Shown here in pieces: positions 14,894-25,309 of a DNA stretch of 46,448 bases. Every line of letters begins with the position of its first letter. The stretch's first letter is position 1. The notes beneath the pieces are model-generated. The model was given only the letters and a program-made list of their open reading frames with translations, ran no database searches and was not told where the DNA came from. The translations under genes and the position numbers were made by a program. This stretch comes from Chloroflexales bacterium ZM16-3 (GTDB lineage Bacteria; Chloroflexota; Chloroflexia; Chloroflexales; Chloroflexaceae): assembly GCA_004138175.2 (NCBI GenBank), contig RYFE02000038.1:1-46448 (forward strand). Direction: 5' to 3'.

Positions 14894-15895
14894 CTAGCGC
14901 CCCGACACTGAGCTCGTGTTCGTCGGTAGCCCCATGCGGCTGAGGGCGGCCACGGGGCGAGCGAAGGGGAGATCCGATACCCCGCTATACTGGCGCAGCA
15001 GGTGGTAGGTCAGCAGCAGCTGGGTGATCGCCAGCGGGTCGCTGTGGCGCGTCTCGCTGCGATCAAGGTAGTCACCGAACTGATCACCCTGCAGGGGAGA
15101 CAGATCGGGCAGGTGCTGCCAGATCGCGTCCTCCAGCTTAATGGCGTGATCCGTGGAGACGCTACCGTCGATCTCCAGAATATCCACAGGGCGACCACCA
15201 TCGCGGCCGAGCTCCAGGCGCACGCCGGGGCTGCGCGTGTCGTCCTCGCAGAGATAGGTCAGGTCGGGGTGGGGGATGGTCGGGCGCAGGGTCAGCCGCG
15301 CGTTCAGGGTCGGCCCAGCCTCCTCCATCGGCACCTCGGGCGGGGGGTAGAACTGCACCACGATGTCGGCGTGGTCGCGCTGAGGGCGGATGAAGGCGGC
15401 GGAGTCAGGCTCGCGCACTTCCATCTCGGCCAGCACCTGCTCGGGCTTGTAGCCGCGCTTGGTCACGTCGCGCTTCACCTTCCAGACCCGACGCAGCTCC
15501 TCGGGCGGGTTGAGGTAGACCTTCACATCATAGAACTGGCGCATGATCGCGCTGGAGAAGCCGAGCAGGCCCTCGACGATCACAAACTCTTTGGGCTGGA
15601 CATACTCGGGGCGCACCAGGCTGCCGGTGCTGTGGTCGTACACTGGCTTGAGGATGGGCTGGCCATAGTGCAGCCGCTCCAGGTGCAGCTCCATCACATC
15701 CAGATAGTTGCAGTCCGGGTGCAGCGCGGTGATGCCATTCGCGGCGCGCTCACGCCGATCATACTTATGGTAATCATCGGTGCAGACATGAGTCACCCGA
15801 TCTGGGCCGAGCAGCTTCACCAGTCCCGAGGTAATCGTGGTCTTCCCGGCGGCGCTATCGCCCACAATCCCCAGGATAATCGGTCGCTTGCGCAT
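14894..15895 (-). CDS. prk: Phosphoribulokinase
   Basis: This enzyme phosphorylates ribulose 5-phosphate to RuBP, the RuBisCO substrate. 333 residues: Walker A G-D-S-A-A-G-K-T-T (12-20), then C-T-D-D-Y-H-K-Y-D-R, G-I-T-A-L-H-P near 55-61, and V-I-V-E-G-L-L-G as Walker B-like strand. Length and the D-D-Y-H-x-x-D-R motif fit the class II (cyanobacterial/plant/other) branch better than the shorter class I enzyme of Proteobacteria. The P-loop cysteine used for thioredoxin control in plants is absent. It is last in the order cbbL-cbbS-cbbX-prk; 150 bases with a hairpin separate it from cbbX. The ribosome binding site is weak (AGAGAAAG). Confidence 0.92.
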   Translation of the reverse strand: MRKRPIILGIVGDSAAGKTTITSGLVKLLGPDRVTHVCTDDYHKYDRRERAANGITALHPDCNYLDVMELHLERLHYGQPILKPVYDHSTGSLVRPEYVQPKEFVIVEGLLGFSSAIMRQFYDVKVYLNPPEELRRVWKVKRDVTKRGYKPEQVLAEMEVREPDSAAFIRPQRDHADIVVQFYPPPEVPMEEAGPTLNARLTLRPTIPHPDLTYLCEDDTRSPGVRLELGRDGGRPVDILEIDGSVSTDHAIKLEDAIWQHLPDLSPLQGDQFGDYLDRSETRHSDPLAITQLLLTYHLLRQYSGVSDLPFARPVAALSRMGLPTNTSSVSGR

Positions 15896-15975
15896 TGTCG
15901 TGATCGCTTTCTCTACTACGTCTCTGCTATTACGGTGTCACACGCCTTCGGCAGATCGGTATGACAATATGCCCT

Positions 15976-16007
15976 CAGGGATATGGCAGCAATGCTGCCA
16001 TACCCTG
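15976..16007. other. Hairpin between cbbX and prk
   Basis: CAGGGATATGGCAG (15976-15989) pairs with CTGCCATACCCTG (15995-16007) with one bulged base and a five-base loop. Its place between cbbX and prk within one transcription unit could uncouple prk expression from the upstream genes, by partial termination or by protecting the processed 3' end of cbbLSX mRNA. No T-run is seen. Confidence 0.5.
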
Positions 16008-16045
16008 AAGAACAGACGCTTGGGGCGCGCAGCGCCGCGCGCACG

Positions 16046-16957
16046 TCAGGATGGCGTCTCTGAAGCAGTCCCACCACGGAACACCCGGCTCGCCCGCACA
16101 TCCTCGGCGTCGATGCGGGCCAGGTCTTTGGCGACAATGCTGCCGCCGGCGCGGATGAGCCGGTTGGCCTGGCGCAGCTTGATCCGATCCAGGGCATTGC
16201 GCACGCTGCGGGCGTTCGCAAAGTGCGGCTGCTGCACGCGAAGATCCAGGTACTCGCGAAATGCCTCCCGCGAGTCATCGTCGAAGGCGTACATCTGCTG
16301 CCGCACCATCAGATCAGCGATCTGCACCAACTCATCCAAGCTGTAGTCTGGGAAGTGGATGTGGTGAGCGACCCGCGAGTGGAAGCCTGGGTTCGACTGG
16401 AAGAAGGTGTCCATCCGCTCTTTGTAGCCGGCCAGGATGACGACAAAGTCGTCGCGCTGGTTCTCCATGGCCGTCAGGAGCATCTCGATCGCCTCTTGCC
16501 CGTAGTCACGCTCATTCTCGGGCCGGTAGAGGTAGTACGCCTCGTCGATGAAGAGCACTCCACCGATGGCCTTCTTGAGCATCTCCTTGGTCTTCGGCGC
16601 GGTGTGGCCCACATACTGGCCCACCAGGTCGTCCCGCGAGGCCACCACCAGGTGGCCCTTGCGCACATAGCCGAGCGAGTGCAGGATCTTCGCCATGCGC
16701 ATGGCAACGGTGGTCTTGCCAGTGCCGGGGCGACCGGTGAAGCTCATGTGCAGCGTCGGCCGGTCGGTGAGCATCTGGTGCTGCTCGCGCAGACGTGCCA
16801 CCAGCAGCATGGCCGCGATCTCGCGGATGCGCGTCTTCACCGGCACCAGCCCGATAAGCTCCTCGTTGAGCTTATCGAGCAGGGACTGGATCTCCGAGCT
16901 CTGCCAGACCTGGTCCAGATCAATCTGCTCGGACGGAGTCTCTAGGGTATCTGCCAT
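16046..16957 (-). CDS. cbbX: Red-type RuBisCO activase CbbX
   Basis: 303-residue AAA+ ATPase that pulls the C-terminus of the RuBisCO large subunit to release inhibitory sugar phosphates. Walker A is G-R-P-G-T-G-K-T-T (75-83) and Walker B is V-L-F-I-D-E-A (134-140); sensor and arginine-finger segments follow (I-L-A-G-Y-K-E-R-M, then N-P-G-F-H-S-R-V). ATG 16957 lies two bases after the cbbS stop, so translation is coupled. CbbX is specific to red-type form I enzymes, in agreement with the cbbL and cbbS types here. Confidence 0.95.
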   Translation of the reverse strand: MADTLETPSEQIDLDQVWQSSEIQSLLDKLNEELIGLVPVKTRIREIAAMLLVARLREQHQMLTDRPTLHMSFTGRPGTGKTTVAMRMAKILHSLGYVRKGHLVVASRDDLVGQYVGHTAPKTKEMLKKAIGGVLFIDEAYYLYRPENERDYGQEAIEMLLTAMENQRDDFVVILAGYKERMDTFFQSNPGFHSRVAHHIHFPDYSLDELVQIADLMVRQQMYAFDDDSREAFREYLDLRVQQPHFANARSVRNALDRIKLRQANRLIRAGGSIVAKDLARIDAEDVRASRVFRGGTASETPS

Positions 16958-16959
16958 AG

Positions 16960-17379
16960 TTATTCGTAGCGCCGGCCGCTCGGCTTATCGGCGGCGTAGG
17001 AGCGGATGGTGTAGCGCACCTGGCGGTCGTTCGTCTCCTGGCGCTCCAGGTGGAAGCCGGGCTCGTCGGTGGGGCGATGGACGATGAACTGGAGCGCCGT
17101 GGTCGCCCGCCCGAGCGAGCGGTCGTAGCCGGATACGCGGATATAGCCGTTCGGGAAGGTGGCCTTGCACTCGGCCAGGGTCTGCATGATCGCCACCGGG
17201 TCCTTGATGTCGAACATCGGCAGCCCGTACATGTCCCAGTAGACATTGCGCGGGTGCGGGTCGTCGGTGTACTCGATGGCGATCGGCCAGTCATTATTCA
17301 GGCAGTACTGGATCTGGGCCTGGATCTGCTCATCGTCGAAGTCGGGCAGATACGAGAAGGTTCCCTGCGTGATTCGCAT
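16960..17379 (-). CDS. cbbS: RuBisCO small subunit, red type
   Basis: 139 residues from ATG 17379 ([12 protein letters not shown]), the usual start of red-type small subunits; an upstream in-frame extension to 17460 has no family match. The length and the C-terminal extension (after about residue 115, ending G-R-R-Y-E) are typical of form IC/ID small subunits, where the tail forms a beta-hairpin in the central channel. It sits 81 bases after cbbL. The spacer carries a G/C-rich inverted repeat (GGGGAGGGCAAAGCCCGCCCC on the coding strand, about 17409-17445) that may set the L to S transcript ratio. Confidence 0.95.
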   Translation of the reverse strand: MRITQGTFSYLPDFDDEQIQAQIQYCLNNDWPIAIEYTDDPHPRNVYWDMYGLPMFDIKDPVAIMQTLAECKATFPNGYIRVSGYDRSLGRATTALQFIVHRPTDEPGFHLERQETNDRQVRYTIRSYAADKPSGRRYE

Positions 17380-17460
17380 GTCGCTTCGCTCCGTATAGTG
17401 TAGAAGAACCAGGGGGAGGGTAGGGGCGGGCTTTGCCCTCCCCAAACCCCTCCCTGCCAA

Positions 17461-18994
<1,534 letters not shown>

Positions 18995-19094
18995 CAGGAG
19001 AGGGGTAATTCCTCACCCCCCTAGAAGGAAAACCCCGATGTCCATCACCTCTGGCGGGGTTTAGTGGCACCTCCCCCTCCGCGCCACTCTTTGC

Positions 19095-19107
19095 TATAAT
19101 AGCCCTA
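19095..19107 (+). promoter_or_regulatory. Extended -10 box giving a near-leaderless transcript of the NarL-type kinase
   Basis: TTGCTATAAT places a TATAAT at 19095-19100, preceded by TG-N as in extended -10 promoters. The kinase ATG starts only seven bases after the box, where transcription would normally begin. No ribosome binding site is present. The mRNA is therefore expected to be leaderless. No -35 match is visible. Confidence 0.5.
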
Positions 19108-20405
19108 TGACTACGCGTCCCAACAGCCTACCCCCACCCGCTCCCGACTCCGACAGCGAGGTAGAGACTCTGCGCCGCCGCGTGGCCGACCTAGAGCAGC
19201 TCAACAGCGTCCTGGCCACTGAGCACATCAAGCTTGAGCGCATCAGCCGGGTCTTCCACGTTACCCACGTCCTCGCCGTGGAGATGCAGTCGGCCAGCAA
19301 TATCTCCGAGATCCACGAGCGCGTGCTCACCCTGATCACTGCCGAGCTTGGCTACGAGCGCGCTGTGCTGGCCGTGGTCGAGCCCCACGATGAGGTGCTC
19401 ACCGGGTGGCTGTGTAGCACCAGCGGACCGGGTGCCCACTTCCAGCGTATGCCCCACACGGCCCGCCTGCCCCTCGATGACGGGACCTGGCTGCTGTCGT
19501 CCGTCCTGCGCAACGGTGCCCCCCTGCTCGTAACCGATGACCGCCCGCCCACCGGCGACGCTCAGGCGAACGCGCTGCTTGGCCTCTGTGGCTACGCCGT
19601 GCTGCCGATGGTGCTACTGGGTCAGCCCCTCGGTCTGCTGATCGTCGATAACCCCCAGGGCGGGCGGACGATCACCGCCGACGACCGCGACTTGCTCCAG
19701 CACGTGGCGGATCACGCCGCCGTGATGATCGGCGGCATCCAGTCCGTGGTTCGCCGCGCCCAGCGCCTCGCCGTCGATGAGGAGCGCTCGCGGATCGCAC
19801 TGGAGATCCACGACTCGATCTCGCAGCAGCTCTACGGGATCACCTACACGATCGGGGCGTGCGCCCGCCAGCTCCCCGCCAACCCCGAGGCTGTGCGCGA
19901 GCAACTGCTCTACCTGCTGCCCCAAGCCCAGCACGCCGCCCAGGGACTGCGCCGCGCCATCTTCGACCTCTGGCCCGATGACCTTGACGCCACCCGCTTC
20001 AAAGAGGAACTGTCTGGCTACCTTGAGGAGATCGTCCCGCCACCTCGCCCACGCCTCTTCCTCCAGGTTGATGCCGTGTTCGATATGCTGCCCACCCCAG
20101 TGCGCCGACAGCTCTACCGCATCGCCCAGGAGTCCCTGAACAACGTGTCTAAGCACGCCGCCGCCCGCCAGGCCAAACTCACCCTGCTGCGCCAGGGCGA
20201 CGAGGTGATCATGCGCCTCGCCGACAACGGCAAGGGCTTCGACCCGACCGTCGTCCTGTCTGACGGCACGGCCAGTGGGCACTATGGCTTCACCAGCATG
20301 CGCGAGCGAGCCGAGGCTCTCGGTGCCCAGCTCCGCGTCGATAGCGTTCCAGACGAGGGCACGACTATCACTGTGACACTCCCTTTTCGGATCCGTGATG
20401 CGTGA
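19107..20405 (+). CDS. NarL-type sensor histidine kinase with GAF domain (HisKA_3)
   Basis: 432 residues, no membrane segment: an N-terminal coiled coil (about 17-47), a GAF domain (about 65-212), a HisKA_3 dimerisation domain with phospho-acceptor H235 (R-I-A-L-E-I-H-D-S-I-S-Q-Q-L) and a HATPase_c domain (N-N-V-S-K-H-A, D-N-G-K-G-F, Y-G-F-T-S-M-R-E-R-A). As a cytoplasmic sensor it could read redox, light or a small molecule via GAF; no cofactor cysteine signature is certain. It is divergent from the RuBisCO operon and is followed by its regulator. It is thus the best candidate in the window for control of CO2 fixation, by position only. Confidence 0.9.
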   Translation: MTTRPNSLPPPAPDSDSEVETLRRRVADLEQLNSVLATEHIKLERISRVFHVTHVLAVEMQSASNISEIHERVLTLITAELGYERAVLAVVEPHDEVLTGWLCSTSGPGAHFQRMPHTARLPLDDGTWLLSSVLRNGAPLLVTDDRPPTGDAQANALLGLCGYAVLPMVLLGQPLGLLIVDNPQGGRTITADDRDLLQHVADHAAVMIGGIQSVVRRAQRLAVDEERSRIALEIHDSISQQLYGITYTIGACARQLPANPEAVREQLLYLLPQAQHAAQGLRRAIFDLWPDDLDATRFKEELSGYLEEIVPPPRPRLFLQVDAVFDMLPTPVRRQLYRIAQESLNNVSKHAAARQAKLTLLRQGDEVIMRLADNGKGFDPTVVLSDGTASGHYGFTSMRERAEALGAQLRVDSVPDEGTTITVTLPFRIRDA

Positions 20406-20448
20406 CCTAACAGGTCACCTATCAGAGATCTCGCCCAAAGGTGAAGAA

Positions 20449-21096
20449 ATGATCCGCATTCTGATCGTAGACGACCACGCGGTTGTACGCCACGGTATCA
20501 TGAGTATGCTCAAGCTTGAGGATGATATCGAGGTGGTTGGCGAGGCCGACAGCGGTATGGCCGCCGTCGAGAAGGTGCGCACCCTCCTCCCCGCCGTGGT
20601 GCTGCTTGACCTGAAGATGCCCGGGATGGGCGGCCCGCTCGCCTGCCGTGCGATCAAGGAGGTCTCCCCCAGGACGCGGGTGCTCATCCTCACCGGGGTG
20701 GGCGCCGAGCAGGATGTGATGACGGCCCTTGAGCACGACGCCGACGGCTATATGCTCAAGGACGCCCCTGCCGAGGAGTTGCTGCACGCGATCCGGGTGA
20801 TCGCCGACGGTCAGGCATATCTCCAGCCCAGCATCACCCGCCGCGTCCTGCGGCGGCTGTCGGCTGGGGCCGCGCCCCAGCAGCCCCTGCTGCCGCCTCA
20901 GCTCACCCCCCGCGAGCTCGATGTGCTGCGCCTCATGGCGACCAGCCGCTCGAACAAGGAGATGGCTGAGGCGCTCACTGTCACCGAGGAGACGGTGCGC
21001 TCGCATATCAAGAGTATCTTGGGCAAGCTGCGCCAGCCCAACCGTATGCAGGCGGTGCTGTCTGCCCTGCGACTGGGCATCATCGAGCTTGAGTAG
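20449..21096 (+). CDS. NarL/LuxR-family response regulator
   Basis: 215 residues from ATG 20449, preceded by AAAGGTGAAG; a longer GTG-started frame overlapping the kinase end is less likely. The receiver has D8-D9 and phospho-acceptor D54 (L-L-D-L-K-M-P) and K near 101-102 (Y-M-L-K-D-A). A LuxR-type helix-turn-helix occupies about 145-210 (L-T-P-R-E-L-D-V-L-R-L-M, then E-T-V-R-S-H-I-K-S-I-L-G-K-L). It pairs with the kinase 43 bases upstream. The gap holds a GTGACC-TAACA-GGTCAC dyad overlapping the kinase stop. Confidence 0.92.
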   Translation: MIRILIVDDHAVVRHGIMSMLKLEDDIEVVGEADSGMAAVEKVRTLLPAVVLLDLKMPGMGGPLACRAIKEVSPRTRVLILTGVGAEQDVMTALEHDADGYMLKDAPAEELLHAIRVIADGQAYLQPSITRRVLRRLSAGAAPQQPLLPPQLTPRELDVLRLMATSRSNKEMAEALTVTEETVRSHIKSILGKLRQPNRMQAVLSALRLGIIELE

Positions 21097-21233
21097 GCTC
21101 GCGCGTTAGGCACTATGCCTCGGCTGTGCGAACCTCGCCCCAGCAGCTGTGCGACCCCCGCTGCTGCTGGATTGACACTCAAACCCTGCGTCCGCGCCGC
21201 GATCCTCATATCATGACATAAGGCGACGAACCC

Positions 21234-22598
21234 ATGGCCCTTGAACTTGAAGGGAGCACCATCCTCATCGCCGACGACGAGGCACCGATCCGCGAGATGC
21301 TCCAGGAGATTCTGGAGCTGGAGGGCGCGCGCACCATCCTCGCCGGCACCGGCACCGAGGCGCTCTCCGCCCTCACCGCCGAGGAGCAGCCCGATGTGGC
21401 TATCCTCGATGTGCGCATGCCTCCCCCCGACGGCCTCTCGGTGCTCCAGCAGATCCGCAGCAGTGGCATTGATCTCCCCGTGCTGATCATTACCGCCCAG
21501 GACTCCTCGACCATGACAATCGAGGCTATGCAGCGCGGTGCCTACGATTACCTGGGCAAGCCCTTCGACACCGACGAGATCCTGCACACGGTGCAGCGCG
21601 CCCTAGAGCACCGTCGACTCACCCGGCGGGTGAGCGCCCTTGAGAAGCGCATTCCCGCCGACCCGCGCGATATCCTGATCGGCCACAGCGCGCCTATGCA
21701 GCAGGTCTACAAGCTGATCGGTCGCGTGGCCGCCAGCGACGCTACGGTCATGATCACTGGCGAGAGCGGCACTGGCAAAGAGCTGGTGGCTCAGGTGCTC
21801 CACCGCAGCTCGCTGCGCAACGAGGGGCCATTTATCGCCATCAACTGCGCCGCCCTCCCCGAGACTCTGCTGGAGAGCGAGCTGTTCGGTCATGAGAAGG
21901 GTGCCTTCACCGGGGCGCTCGCCCAGCGCAAGGGTCGCTTTGAGCAGGCCAACAAGGGCACGATCTTCCTCGATGAGATCGGCGATATGAGCCCTGCCAC
22001 CCAAAAGAAGCTACTGCGCGTGCTCCAGGAGCGTACATTCGAGCGCGTCGGCGGCAATATCACGGTGAAGGTCAACGTGCGCGTGATCGCGGCCACCAAC
22101 CGCGACCTGCTCCAGGATATTGGTACCGGCGGCTTCCGCGAGGATCTCTACTACAGGCTGAATGTTGTCAATATCCACATGCCCCCGCTGCGTGATCGCG
22201 CCGACGACCTGCATATCCTGATCGACCACTTCCTGCGCAAGTACCGGGTGGGCGGACGCAACGCCCGGCTCAGCGAGGTGGCCATGCAGCAGATCACTGG
22301 CTACGACTGGCCGGGCAATGTGCGCCAGCTTGAGAACACCATTGAGCGGGCCGTCGTCCTCGCCCAGGGCGGCATGATCAGCCCCGAGCACCTGCTGCTC
22401 GCCGAGGGCGGCTCGGCCCACGATCGCAGCCTCACCGATGCGCTTGGCCGCCTGCTCGACGTGGGCGGCGGTCTCGACGGCGCCCTCCATGCCGCCCGCC
22501 AGCGCCTGATCGAGATCGCCATCGAGCGCAGCGGCGGCGACCGGGCCGCGGCCGCGCTGCTGCTTGGTGTCTCCGAGGATGAGCTAACCACAACTTAA
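21234..22598 (+). CDS. NtrC-family sigma-54 response regulator with shortened C-terminal HTH
   Basis: 454 residues: receiver with D14-D15 and phospho-acceptor D59, a AAA+ domain with Walker A G-E-S-G-T-G-K-E (176-183), the G-A-F-T-G-A loop (223-228) that touches sigma-54, Walker B T-I-F-L-D-E (243-248) and G-N-V-R-Q-L-E-N. The C-terminus enters a Fis-type HTH (A-A-A-L-L-L-G-V-S-E-D-E-L) but stops three residues later (T-T-T), where family members continue with about ten residues of recognition helix (typically x-L-x-R-K-L-x-x-Y). DNA binding may be lost or altered. It starts 137 bases after the NarL-type regulator on the same strand. Confidence 0.9.
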   Translation: MALELEGSTILIADDEAPIREMLQEILELEGARTILAGTGTEALSALTAEEQPDVAILDVRMPPPDGLSVLQQIRSSGIDLPVLIITAQDSSTMTIEAMQRGAYDYLGKPFDTDEILHTVQRALEHRRLTRRVSALEKRIPADPRDILIGHSAPMQQVYKLIGRVAASDATVMITGESGTGKELVAQVLHRSSLRNEGPFIAINCAALPETLLESELFGHEKGAFTGALAQRKGRFEQANKGTIFLDEIGDMSPATQKKLLRVLQERTFERVGGNITVKVNVRVIAATNRDLLQDIGTGGFREDLYYRLNVVNIHMPPLRDRADDLHILIDHFLRKYRVGGRNARLSEVAMQQITGYDWPGNVRQLENTIERAVVLAQGGMISPEHLLLAEGGSAHDRSLTDALGRLLDVGGGLDGALHAARQRLIEIAIERSGGDRAAAALLLGVSEDELTTT

Positions 22599-22726
22599 AA
22601 ATGTCTGAGCATCAGGTGGCCGGAAGCAATGCGGGTTGGCCCTCATCAGGTCGCCGCTGCTAACGATGCGCTCTGGGGCGGCCACCTCTGCCCGCTGGCT
22701 GAAGCAGCGCGGGTAGCGACCTGCCA

Positions 22727-23329
22727 TCAGTCACCGAGCGGCGTATCGATCATCCGCACCGGGCCGTGGCCCGGGTAAATCATGGTCGCCCCGCGCTCGC
22801 GCAGCAGGCGCCAGCTCGCCATGACCACAGCGGCATCGTCCTCGCTGACCATTGCTGGGTGGGTCAGGTCGCCGGTGAAGACCGCGCCATTGTCAAGCAG
22901 CAGCGAGACGCTGTCGTCGGAGTGGCCGGGCGTGTGCAGGATCTCGCCGTCGATGCCGATCTGCCTCAGCAGCGGGCGGCTCTCGGCAAACGTGATTACT
23001 CGGTTATCGTGAGTGGTGATGTCGAGGTAGTTGTCCTGCGGCTTCGTGTGGCGCTTCATCAGCGGCATGGCCGCGACCTGTATATCAAGCACCAGCAGCG
23101 ACACCCCGGCCCGCTTCAGCTCCTGGGCGCAGCCGGCGTGGTCGATATGGTAGTGCGTGGCCAGGCCATAGCGGATCTCGCTCAGCGGCACATCCACCCG
23201 CCGCAGGCTCGCCTGAAACTCACCCATGCGGCCCGGCCAGCCCAGGTCAACCAGCAGCCGCGCCCTGCCGACGCTGATCAGCCAATAGTTCGTCGAGCGG
23301 TAGCCGACATTCATGATCGTCAGAGGCAT
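22727..23329 (-). CDS. MBL-fold metallo-hydrolase
   Basis: 200 residues with all five metallo-beta-lactamase-fold motifs: H-Y-H-I-D-H (about 59-64), H-T-P-G-H-S-D-D-S, T-G-D-L, and Y-P-G-H-G-P near the C-terminus. Metal-dependent hydrolases of this size act on thioesters, lactones or other esters; the substrate cannot be told. It is downstream of the VanW gene on the same strand, separated by a strong hairpin, so it may have its own promoter. The ribosome binding site is poor. Confidence 0.85.
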   Translation of the reverse strand: MPLTIMNVGYRSTNYWLISVGRARLLVDLGWPGRMGEFQASLRRVDVPLSEIRYGLATHYHIDHAGCAQELKRAGVSLLVLDIQVAAMPLMKRHTKPQDNYLDITTHDNRVITFAESRPLLRQIGIDGEILHTPGHSDDSVSLLLDNGAVFTGDLTHPAMVSEDDAAVVMASWRLLRERGATMIYPGHGPVRMIDTPLGD

Positions 23330-23339
23330 AAAAACTCAC

Positions 23340-23390
23340 GTTATGTTGGCCACGATGGCCAGCGAAGCTGGCCATCGTGGCCAACATAAC
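23340..23390. terminator. Perfect 23-bp hairpin, CCAGC-family tip
   Basis: The arms at 23340-23362 and 23368-23390 are exactly complementary around a CGAAG loop; the tip reads CCAGCGAAGCTGG. It touches the stop codon of the VanW gene and precedes the MBL gene on the same strand, so it probably ends the VanW transcript. No T-run is present. Confidence 0.65.
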
Positions 23391-25243
23391 TACCGTCCCG
23401 TCCCGCGCACGTAGATGTCGGGCCAGGGCTTGAACGTGGTCTTGAAGGTATCGCTGGAGAGGATCTGTCCGCCGACGCGCACCGTGCGGTAGACCTCGGC
23501 GCGCATGCCGCCGCGGGCGGTGTCGCTTTTGCGGAAGCTGCCCGCCGGTTGCTCGGGGTCGTCCACATAGACCGGCTGAGTGGGCGCGGGGGTGCGCTCC
23601 AGCACCGCGTGGCCCATGCTCACCTCGCGGACGGAGGGCATCCCGTAGAGCGCGATGCTTAGCCGCTGACGCCGCAGGTCGACCGCGCTCTGCATCAGCA
23701 GCCAGCCGCCAGTGTCGTTGGTGAAGCGCATATCCTGCACGCCAGTGAAGATCGCGGCGTCGAGGCCGGGCGGCTCGCCGAGCTCCTCGTACCAGCTGAT
23801 GCGGAAGGAGTGCTCGTGGCGCTCGGTGATCGGCATGCCGCCCCAGAAAGCGGCGCGAAATACCGTCGTGCTCACCTGGCAGAGCCCGCCGCCCCACTCC
23901 TTCTGGGTGCGGTTCTGGATGATCGCGTAGCCCTCGACAAAGCCGTTCTCAGCTGTCACAGCGCCGAGGTTGTCGTTGAAGGAGAAGCTGCCGCCGGGCG
24001 GGATGAGGATGCCGTTCATCTGGCGCGCCCCGGCCTGGATGTTCGTGATCCGGTACTGCTCAGACTTCGCGAAGGAGCTGAGCCCCTGGCTCACCTGCTC
24101 GGTGATGCCGAGGCTGGCTAGGTTCGCCTCGGTCACTGGCGGGGGTAGGGCGACCAGCGGCAGGCGGATCGTGCGCGGCCCGCCGCTCAGGGCGGCGTTG
24201 ATCTGGGCCAGGGCTTGGCCTGCGTCTAGCCCACGCCCCGGCTCGCCGGGCGTGGTGATGCGCAGCGCGCCGCCGTTCCAGTTCACCCTGGGCAGCGTGC
24301 CCTCCTCGCGCAGGGCGGCGGCCACCGGGCGCAGGGCGCTGCGGATGGCCCCCTGGTCTACGCTTATGGCGAGGGCGGGGCGTCCATCGACGGCTGCGGT
24401 GTGGCGCAGGCTGATCCAGCCGGCGATCTGGGCGGGCGACCACTCCCAGGCGCAGCCAGGCGCGCAGCTGCTGCTCGGGCTGGCCATGACAATTGGCCCA
24501 GCAAGCAGCGTGCGCAGCTGAGCGACGGAGGGGGCCATGTCAGAGTCGCGCACGCGCGGCTCAAGGGCGCGGGTGCGCAGGATTACCGGCTGCGGCTCCA
24601 GCGACTGGGTCGCTGCCGTCATCTCGGTGATCGACTCGTCTACCATCACCTGGAGACCCCATGCATCCGGCCGCACCCGGATGTTGGCCCCGTCCAGCCA
24701 CACATCGGCGTCGGTCGGAGGCAGCTCGACGCTGACGGCGATCTGGATCAGGTAGCGCTGCATGGCGGTCTGGTCGATCATCAGGCGCAGCGGCAGATCG
24801 ACACCCTGATCCCAGACGGCGGCAGTGGTGCGCAGGTTCTCGGTCCGCACGTCGTCCCTGCCAATACGCAGCGCCGCATCTAATGCGCCGTCCACATCAA
24901 GGCTGACGCCGATCTCCTCGGCGCTGGGGCGCCAGATCTGCTCGCCGTAGCTGATGCTGACCGGGCTGCGGAGAAACGAGGCGTAGCGGCGCTTGATCGC
25001 CTGGCGGGCAGCGTCGCGGCTGAGGCCGCCCACGGGGACACCGCGCACGCTGATATGTGGGTAGATGCGCTGCGCAAAGCCGCGCTCGCCCAGAAGCAGC
25101 GCCGCTGTGGCCAGTGCGGCCAGCAGCGCCACCAGGGTGAGCAGCACAAGCAGCCACTCGAAGAGCCGCCGCAGGGGGGCGCGGGCGCGGGGGGTGGTGT
25201 GTCGGCGCTCGCGCGGCGGCATTGACACCGTCCGCTCGCTCAT
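23390..25243 (-). CDS. VanW family protein with peptidoglycan-binding-like (PG_binding_4) repeats
   Basis: 617 residues: an Arg-rich cytoplasmic start, one transmembrane anchor (about 27-50), two PG_binding_4-type domains (about 60-330, with the first marked by H-I-S-V-R-G-V-P-V-G-G-L-S), then the VanW domain (about 400-560: N-I-Q-A-G-A, P-P-G-G-S-F-S-F-N-D, W-G-G-G-L-C-Q-V-S-T-T). VanW proteins are cell-surface proteins of uncertain biochemical role found in glycopeptide-resistance clusters and widely in Chloroflexota; no other resistance gene is here, so a cell-wall role is the safer reading. ATG 25243 has a weak ribosome binding site; the Met seven codons later is an alternative. Confidence 0.85.
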   Translation of the reverse strand: MSERTVSMPPRERRHTTPRARAPLRRLFEWLLVLLTLVALLAALATAALLLGERGFAQRIYPHISVRGVPVGGLSRDAARQAIKRRYASFLRSPVSISYGEQIWRPSAEEIGVSLDVDGALDAALRIGRDDVRTENLRTTAAVWDQGVDLPLRLMIDQTAMQRYLIQIAVSVELPPTDADVWLDGANIRVRPDAWGLQVMVDESITEMTAATQSLEPQPVILRTRALEPRVRDSDMAPSVAQLRTLLAGPIVMASPSSSCAPGCAWEWSPAQIAGWISLRHTAAVDGRPALAISVDQGAIRSALRPVAAALREEGTLPRVNWNGGALRITTPGEPGRGLDAGQALAQINAALSGGPRTIRLPLVALPPPVTEANLASLGITEQVSQGLSSFAKSEQYRITNIQAGARQMNGILIPPGGSFSFNDNLGAVTAENGFVEGYAIIQNRTQKEWGGGLCQVSTTVFRAAFWGGMPITERHEHSFRISWYEELGEPPGLDAAIFTGVQDMRFTNDTGGWLLMQSAVDLRRQRLSIALYGMPSVREVSMGHAVLERTPAPTQPVYVDDPEQPAGSFRKSDTARGGMRAEVYRTVRVGGQILSSDTFKTTFKPWPDIYVRGTGR

Positions 25244-25309
25244 GGTACCGTGCGTCGCTTTCCTAAAGGGTGGAGACTCTACCGAGTGTACATCACGGCA
25301 TGTGCAGCG

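Noticed and set aside
22599-22726. Inverted repeat AGGTGGCC...GGCCACCT after the NtrC-type gene
   Set aside because: Only 8-base arms, widely spaced, no supporting context.
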